Positions 59,148-64,000 of a DNA stretch of 64,000 bases are shown here, piece after piece. Numbering within the stretch: the first letter of the stretch is position 1; each line of letters begins with the position of its first letter. The stretch covers positions 1,721,746 through 1,785,745 of the forward strand of contig NZ_CP061294.1 of NCBI RefSeq assembly GCF_018687515.1. Direction: 5' to 3'. The position numbers were made by a program, and so were the translations under genes. The notes beneath the pieces are model-generated. The model had not been told where the DNA came from. It saw only the letters and a list, made by a program, of their open reading frames with translations, and did not search any database. The DNA is from Polynucleobacter sp. MWH-Spelu-300-X4. Lineage in GTDB: Bacteria > Pseudomonadota > Gammaproteobacteria > Burkholderiales > Burkholderiaceae.

Positions 59148-60026
59148 CTAACTATTAAACATTCCTGCCAACAGGTACTTTTCTGCATCATTCCACCCCT
59201 GCTGGTAGGTAACTGGCATTAATTCCTGATGGGTATAGTCCCAACTAGATATGGGGACCGGGGTTGCCGGCTGAACATAGTGCAACCTTAAACCCGGCAA
59301 CTCGCGCACAAGATGATTGGGTTGTTTATAGCGCCTAGTTAAAAGTACCAAAATTTCTTTAGGCGCATCACCCGGCTGAGCAGGCTCCAAACCATCAATC
59401 GGCACGTTATCGACCAGCCCACCGTCCAAAACAGTTATGCCATTTCTATACATAACAGGAGTAAATGGTGGGGTACATGATGACTGCAAAATAAGCTCCA
59501 CCAAAGATGCCAAATTTGGGCAGTCCTGAGCGGCAACAAATACTCGCTTAAAACCTAAAGAACGCCCAAAAGTGGGGTGCAAACTTTTTCTTATGTGTTT
59601 TTCAACATTATAGGCAAGCAAACCAATTGCAACCGCACTTCTTGGCCCCATCCAACTTGGTATTTGTGCCAAACCTATTTGAATCTTTGGTGCTTGCTGT
59701 AAATTATCAAAACCATCCGCTAATATATTAATTAACGCATTTTTATAAAGTTGATGATGTGGAAAGACTGGTTCACCAGAAAACAAATTTTCCCATCTGG
59801 CGTTTTTCTTAACGCCCGCCAATGACTTAGCGTAATAGTCCAGCCCCCACTGAGCCCCTGCACGACCCGGCCTTGCATATAACAAACAGGCTGTTGCTGC
59901 ACCAGCACTAATTGAGGCAATTCTTTCAGGATCCTGAGGAAACGCCTCATTTAATCGATGCCAGAAGCCAGCTTGCCACCAGCAACGATTTCCTCCACCG
60001 GCAAAAACAATTTGATCAAATTTCAT
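59148..60026 (-). CDS. Patatin-like phospholipase family protein
   Basis: Serine lipid hydrolase fold of 292 residues. The oxyanion-hole glycines are in FAGGGNRCWWQAGF, and the catalytic Asp in LDGGLVDNVP near residue 190. The nucleophile elbow reads SISAG, with Ser where the G-x-S-x-G motif usually has its first Gly. GNRCWWQAG is a distinct variant of the usual GGGxRG. Substrate unknown. It lies 6 bases after mnmE. Confidence 0.82.
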   Translation of the reverse strand: MKFDQIVFAGGGNRCWWQAGFWHRLNEAFPQDPERIASISAGAATACLLYARPGRAGAQWGLDYYAKSLAGVKKNARWENLFSGEPVFPHHQLYKNALINILADGFDNLQQAPKIQIGLAQIPSWMGPRSAVAIGLLAYNVEKHIRKSLHPTFGRSLGFKRVFVAAQDCPNLASLVELILQSSCTPPFTPVMYRNGITVLDGGLVDNVPIDGLEPAQPGDAPKEILVLLTRRYKQPNHLVRELPGLRLHYVQPATPVPISSWDYTHQELMPVTYQQGWNDAEKYLLAGMFNS

Positions 60027-60032
60027 TTAAGC

Positions 60033-61406
60033 TTATTTGCCAATACAGAAGGTACTGAATATTTTTCCAAGTAAATCATCTGGCAAAAATTCACCGGTAA
60101 TTTTTGATAGGGCGTCTTGAGCAAGGCGCATATCTTCGGCGGCCAACTCAATAAAACTAGAGCCATTTTTTAATTGCTCCAAAGATTTTTCAATAAAATC
60201 TTCCGCTTCTGACAATGCCTCAAGATGTCGCTTCCTCGCAAGGATTCCGCCCTCAGCTTCAGGTTGCCAACCAGCCACCTTTAATAATTCTGCTTTAAGA
60301 GAATCTAATCCTTCGCCAGTTTTAGCTGAAACCAATAGCTCATTCTTTAAAACTGTCGGCTTAGTCTTCGACTGATCAATCTTGTTCCAGATAATTTGTA
60401 CGGGCACACTCGGAGCTAATTCTTTTTTAATTCTAGTAAGTAACTCTTGATCCACATCGCTAACATTTTGTTGTTGGCTGGCATCTAATAAATGCAAAAC
60501 CAAATCCGCTTGAGCGATTGTTTTCCAAGTTCTTTCTATACCAATTTGCTCAACACTATCCGTTGTCTCACGCAAGCCAGCCGTATCAATAATGTGCAAG
60601 GGAACGCCATCCAATTGAATTGTTTCTTTCAGGCGATCTCTAGTTGTTCCAGCAACCGGTGTAACGATGGCGACATCTTCTCCAGCCAAAGCATTCATAA
60701 GTGAGCTTTTCCCAACATTCGGCTGCCCAACTAAAACAACCGTAATGCCATCTCTAATAATGACGCCCTGTTGAGCGGCTTTTTTAATTTCATGAATCTC
60801 ATTTAAGATTTTCTCTAAGCGGCCTAAAACATCATGCTGCTTAATAAAATCAATCTCTTCTTCAGGAAAGTCTAAAGTGGCCTCTGTTAGAGCGCGCAAC
60901 TCCGTTAGCGCATCTAAAAAAATATGTATTTTTTTGGAGAACTCGCCTTTTAAAGATTTAGCCGCACTTTTTGCCGCTAAAGCACTGCTTGCATCAATTA
61001 AGTCAGCAACTGCTTCAGCTTGCGCTAAATCCATCTTGCCATTTAAAAATGCACGCTCGGTAAATTCACCTGGCTTAGCCAAACGTAAATCCATGCTGGC
61101 GCCAAGTTCTAAACAACGATCTATTAATACCGCCAATGCTGCAGAACTACCATGGCACTGCAATTCAAGAACATCTTCACCGGTATATGAGTGTGGGCCT
61201 GGAAAGTAAATTGCCAAACCCTCATCAATCACATTATTTTGCGCATCAGAAAAGCTAAGGAGGGTGGCCTGTCTAGGCACAAGCTCTCTATGACAAAGAG
61301 CATTAATTAGCTGATTAATGCCTGAACCAGAAATACGAACGATTCCAACACTAGCGCGTCCCTTAGCAGTTGCAAGGGCAATAATGGGGGCGCGCCAGTT
61401 TTCCAT
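60033..61406 (-). CDS. mnmE: tRNA modification GTPase MnmE
   Basis: With MnmG it adds the carboxymethylaminomethyl group to U34 of certain tRNAs. The N-terminal folate-binding domain has PIIALATAKGRASVGIVRISG; the G domain (about 215-375) has GQPNVGKSSLMNAL, DTAGLRET and IWNKIDQ; the C-terminus is FCIGK, the conserved C-I-G-K end with the catalytic Cys. Length is 457. It sits downstream of yidC, the usual order near oriC. Confidence 0.97.
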   Translation of the reverse strand: MENWRAPIIALATAKGRASVGIVRISGSGINQLINALCHRELVPRQATLLSFSDAQNNVIDEGLAIYFPGPHSYTGEDVLELQCHGSSAALAVLIDRCLELGASMDLRLAKPGEFTERAFLNGKMDLAQAEAVADLIDASSALAAKSAAKSLKGEFSKKIHIFLDALTELRALTEATLDFPEEEIDFIKQHDVLGRLEKILNEIHEIKKAAQQGVIIRDGITVVLVGQPNVGKSSLMNALAGEDVAIVTPVAGTTRDRLKETIQLDGVPLHIIDTAGLRETTDSVEQIGIERTWKTIAQADLVLHLLDASQQQNVSDVDQELLTRIKKELAPSVPVQIIWNKIDQSKTKPTVLKNELLVSAKTGEGLDSLKAELLKVAGWQPEAEGGILARKRHLEALSEAEDFIEKSLEQLKNGSSFIELAAEDMRLAQDALSKITGEFLPDDLLGKIFSTFCIGK

Positions 61407-61411
61407 CTTAT

Positions 61412-63034
61412 TTAAGCGGCTTTTTTCCCGCTAAACATTCTATTAATTTGCCACTGTTGCGCAATAGAAAGAATGTTATTAACTACCCAATACAAAACCA
61501 AACCTGATGGGAAGAAAAAGAACATCACTGAAAATGCAATTGGCATGATCATCATTACTTTTGCTTGAACTGGGTCTGGTGGTGTTGGATTAAGTTTTGT
61601 TTGAATAAACATTGAAACCGCCATCAACACGGGCAAAATAAAGTACGGGTCTGGTTTAGCCAAATCTTGAATCCAGCCTAACCATGGAGCCGCACGCATT
61701 TCAACAGAAGCCAACAACACCCAGTACAACGCAATAAATACCGGAATTTGAATTAATACAGGGAAGCATCCGCCTAATGGATTAATTTTTTCTTTGCGAT
61801 ACATTTCCATCATCGCTTGATTAAGTTTTTGAGGCTCTCCTTTAAATCGCTCTTTCATTTCTAGCAATCTAGGTTGAACCTCTTTCATTCTTGCCATTGA
61901 TTTATAGCTTGCAGCTGACAGCGGGAAAAACACTAACTTAATAAGTATGGTTAATAAAATAATTGACCATCCCCAGTTATTAATTAAGCCGTGAATTTTT
62001 TCTAACAACCAAAAAATTGGTTTAGCTAAAATTGTTAACCAGCCATAGTCTTTAACAAGCTCTAACCCTGGGGCAATACCCTCAAGCTCACGCTCTTGTT
62101 GTGGGCCAACATATAGTTTTAACGCTTCTGTTTTTTCTTGACCAACCGCCAATGGCTCAATCTTTGTTTGAACGCCAACGCGATACTGATTACTATCTAA
62201 CTTACCAACATATAACTCACGAGTAGCATCGGTTGAGGGAATCCATGCTGAAGTAAAGTAATGTTGCACCATCGCCACCCAGGTGTTTTCATTTGCAGCC
62301 TGCGCAGGTGGCAATTTTGCCTTACCTTTATCAATATCTGAAAACTCAATCTTATGAAACTTTTCTACGTCTGAATAAACAGCGGGTCCGGTAAATGTGC
62401 TGTAGAAAGAGCTTTCATTTAATTTTTCGCCATCTCTAACCAACTCTGTATATAAAGTTGCATCAAAGTTTTTTGCGCCGACGTTTTTAATAACGTGTTT
62501 CGCTTCTAAAACATAAGAGTCTTTTGCAAGCGAGTAAATTTTTTCTAAACGCACACCATTTTTTTCAGCAACAAGTGTCACGCTATTTGCGGCGGGATTT
62601 TTTGTCGCCGTAAAAATTTGTGTGTGATTTGGTAGTTCAACATTAGACGCAGAAACTAAACCTGAGCGCGCGAAATATTGACGCTTTGCACTACGATCAA
62701 AAATAACAACCGGTGTTTTGTCTTCTTCTAAATGCTTTAATAATTTTGCTTTTGTTACGACACCGCCAAGTGTGTCAATTTCAAGCTCTAAAACATCATT
62801 TTTAAGAACAAGTAATTCGCTGTTTTTAGTAACCACTGCTGTATTAGCTGTAGGCACTCCAGCAGCATTTACTTTTGGCAACTCTTTGTTTGAGCCTTCA
62901 GCCTTCGCCACAACATTTTTTGCTGGGGCGCTAGCAAATAAAGAAGGTTGGCCATTGTGTTTTTGCCAACCATCAAATAATAAGATGGCTGAAATAGTAA
63001 ATATTGCCCAAAGCAACGTTTTTTTGATGTCCAT
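61412..63034 (-). CDS. yidC: Membrane protein insertase YidC
   Basis: Inserts and folds inner-membrane proteins, alone or with Sec. It has an N-terminal membrane helix (about 7-22), a large periplasmic beta-domain of roughly 300 residues, and five core helices with NNWGWSIILLTILIKLVFFPL (substrate-groove Arg region follows), GCFPVLIQIPVFIALYWVL and GLVLYWVVNNILSIAQQW. Length of 540 is typical of Gram-negatives. It lies 54 bases downstream of yidD. Confidence 0.97.
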   Translation of the reverse strand: MDIKKTLLWAIFTISAILLFDGWQKHNGQPSLFASAPAKNVVAKAEGSNKELPKVNAAGVPTANTAVVTKNSELLVLKNDVLELEIDTLGGVVTKAKLLKHLEEDKTPVVIFDRSAKRQYFARSGLVSASNVELPNHTQIFTATKNPAANSVTLVAEKNGVRLEKIYSLAKDSYVLEAKHVIKNVGAKNFDATLYTELVRDGEKLNESSFYSTFTGPAVYSDVEKFHKIEFSDIDKGKAKLPPAQAANENTWVAMVQHYFTSAWIPSTDATRELYVGKLDSNQYRVGVQTKIEPLAVGQEKTEALKLYVGPQQERELEGIAPGLELVKDYGWLTILAKPIFWLLEKIHGLINNWGWSIILLTILIKLVFFPLSAASYKSMARMKEVQPRLLEMKERFKGEPQKLNQAMMEMYRKEKINPLGGCFPVLIQIPVFIALYWVLLASVEMRAAPWLGWIQDLAKPDPYFILPVLMAVSMFIQTKLNPTPPDPVQAKVMMIMPIAFSVMFFFFPSGLVLYWVVNNILSIAQQWQINRMFSGKKAA

Positions 63035-63088
63035 TATTTTTGCGTTTTCTGTATTAATTACGTAAACAGGAATTGTAGTGTGTGATGA

Positions 63089-63322
63089 CTACTTTTTTGT
63101 GACCTTTTCAGGGACCGGGTCAATCCCACCTTTTGACCAAGGATTGCATCTCAAAATTCTATAAACACTTAGGAAAAAACCTTTAGCTGCCCCATGCTTA
63201 TCTATCGCCTCCATGGCATAGCAAGAACAAGTGGGATAAAACCGACATTGTGAACCCCAAAAAGGACTCAAGCCTATTTGGTAGAAGCGAATCATTAACT
63301 TAAGAAACTTTGCAACCATCAC
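63089..63322 (-). CDS. yidD: Membrane protein insertion efficiency factor YidD
   Basis: Small protein of 77 residues with the family core YQIGLSPFWGSQCRFYPTCSCYAMEAI (three Cys) and the later RILRCNPWSKGGIDPVP. It aids membrane protein insertion together with YidC. The start overlaps the rnpA stop as ATGA. The order rpmH-rnpA-yidD-yidC-mnmE is the common one in proteobacteria. Confidence 0.95.
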   Translation of the reverse strand: MMVAKFLKLMIRFYQIGLSPFWGSQCRFYPTCSCYAMEAIDKHGAAKGFFLSVYRILRCNPWSKGGIDPVPEKVTKK

Positions 63323-63741
63323 TGGCCCATTAGCTTATTAAGCTCAGCGCGTATCTCTTGTCGTTCAGGCTCTCTTAAGCGCCCCTTGGTTCTTTCTCCT
63401 ACTTTTTTTCGCAAACGAAAAACAGTTAGCTCTGGAACTTGGGATATGTTTTGCAAAGAATGGCGGAAAGCTTCGCGCATTAAGCGTTTAATGCGATTTC
63501 TATCAACAGCCCGCTTAGCTAGCTTTTTAGGCACAGTAAGCGCCACTCCTAAAGAATGATCGGCTAACTGATGTTTTGCTATAAATTTAGAAACCTGAGG
63601 TTTTTGTCCTAATACTTGACGTATTAAGTTAGCATCAGAAATGCGCTTAGAGCGAGGCAATGACTTGCCCGCTCTAAGGATTTTTTCTGATTGCTGTTGT
63701 TTAAACAGCGAGGCGTTTACGTCCTTTAGCACGGCGCGCAT
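63319..63741 (-). CDS. rnpA: Ribonuclease P protein component
   Basis: Protein subunit that helps the RNase P ribozyme process tRNA 5' ends. The core has [29 protein letters not shown], including the RNR motif, near residues 65-95. The N-terminus is extended. The ATG at 63741 lies inside rpmH, giving a 41-base overlap in another frame; GTG 63732 is an alternative start. Such an overlap is known in other rpmH-rnpA pairs. The R-rich C-terminus ([18 protein letters not shown]) is lineage-specific. Confidence 0.93.
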   Translation of the reverse strand: MRAVLKDVNASLFKQQQSEKILRAGKSLPRSKRISDANLIRQVLGQKPQVSKFIAKHQLADHSLGVALTVPKKLAKRAVDRNRIKRLMREAFRHSLQNISQVPELTVFRLRKKVGERTKGRLREPERQEIRAELNKLMGQ

Positions 63742-63835
63742 TTAAAACATGGCGTCCACCTTTAGTTTTCATGCGAACACGAAAACCGTGAGTGCGTTTA
63801 CGACGAGTTACTGATGGTTGATATGTACGTTTCAT
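63701..63835 (-). CDS. rpmH: 50S ribosomal protein L34
   Basis: A 44-residue, highly basic protein: [18 protein letters not shown], then a [19 protein letters not shown] segment and KGRKRLAV at the end, essentially the universal L34 sequence. ATG 63833-63835 has AGGAAA upstream. It is the first gene on this strand next to the origin region and overlaps rnpA. Confidence 0.98.
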   Translation of the reverse strand: MKRTYQPSVTRRKRTHGFRVRMKTKGGRHVLNARRAKGRKRLAV

Positions 63836-63879
63836 AATTATTTCCTAGGGAACCTTAGATTTTCCATTTTTTCATTATT

Positions 63880-64000
63880 TGAGTCAATAGATATTTATAT
63901 AATTAATTTTTATTCACAGAGTTATCTTACTGTTTTAATTGAAAAATTTAACTTACTAACAAGTTATCCACAGCTTATCCACCGACTTATGCATTGTGGA
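63880..64000. other. Putative chromosomal replication origin (oriC) with DnaA boxes
   Basis: A gene-free stretch beyond rpmH is very AT-rich (about 63880-63960) and carries a perfect DnaA box TTATCCACA at 63964-63972, a near box TTATCCACC at 63975-63983, and TTATTCACA at 63910-63918. The window ends in TGTGGA, the start of a reverse-oriented box. With rpmH on one side and presumably dnaA beyond the edge, this is the standard proteobacterial oriC setting. A weak promoter for rpmH (TTGACT at 63887-63882) may lie at its left edge. Confidence 0.8.

Overview
The window looks like a chromosome segment from a free-living betaproteobacterium of the Burkholderiaceae, most likely Polynucleobacter or a close relative. 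This is inferred from low GC, the gene order (rpmH-rnpA-yidD-yidC-mnmE beside a DnaA-box region; gatCAB divergent from mreBCD-mrdA-rodA; ntrYX downstream of rsmB), a Bug/TctC-type binding protein, a DksA without its zinc cysteines, and short intergenic gaps. The right end (about 63.88-64.0 kb) carries DnaA boxes in an AT-rich stretch and is probably oriC, with dnaA just outside. Most genes lie on the minus strand, so they point away from that origin.

Layout. 0-2.7 kb: the end of a DUF1289 gene, a tricarboxylate-type binding protein, a nitronate monooxygenase and a PIN-domain gene broken by one in-frame stop. 2.7-9.3 kb: glmS, glmU, ttcA, folB, a pteridine-reductase-like SDR and a MidA-type methyltransferase. 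9.3-13 kb: cca, a lytic transglycosylase and 5-formyl-THF cyclo-ligase. 13-16.8 kb: the SAM cycle (metF, ahcY, metK), with an SAH riboswitch before ahcY and a SAM-II-like pseudoknot in the metK leader. 16.8-25.8 kb: dapF, pyrE, xthA, an M48 lipoprotein, ampG, metW-metX, slmA, a HAD nucleotidase, argB and dksA. 25.8-33 kb: a COG0523 GTPase, an RlmI-like methyltransferase, xerC, a DUF484 gene and gatBAC. 33-39.1 kb: the rod-shape operon mreBCD-mrdA-rodA plus an orphan membrane protein. 39-43.5 kb: small accessory genes (hemP, GST, ketopantoate reductase, peroxiredoxin, a second nitronate monooxygenase). 43.5-44.3 kb: a yefM-yoeB toxin-antitoxin islet between a decayed tRNA-Phe copy and an intact tRNA-Phe. 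44.3-52.3 kb: ntrXY, DUF4390, rsmB, htpX, fmt, def and a minimal dprA. 52.4-64 kb: topoisomerase III, standalone MnmC oxidoreductase domain, an M23 peptidase, pckG, a patatin, mnmE, yidC, yidD, rnpA, rpmH and oriC.

Themes. Cell-envelope growth and recycling (glmS/glmU, slt, ampG, mre/mrd, M23), methionine/SAM turnover (metX, metW, metK, ahcY, metF) and tRNA or translation maturation (ttcA, cca, mnmC, mnmE, gatCAB, fmt, def, rsmB, rnpA) dominate. The most interesting non-coding content is the pair of SAM/SAH-sensing leaders about 1.3 kb apart and the tRNA-flanked toxin-antitoxin islet. No CRISPR array, IS element, prophage or rRNA operon was seen, and no gene-free stretch exceeds 300 bases.
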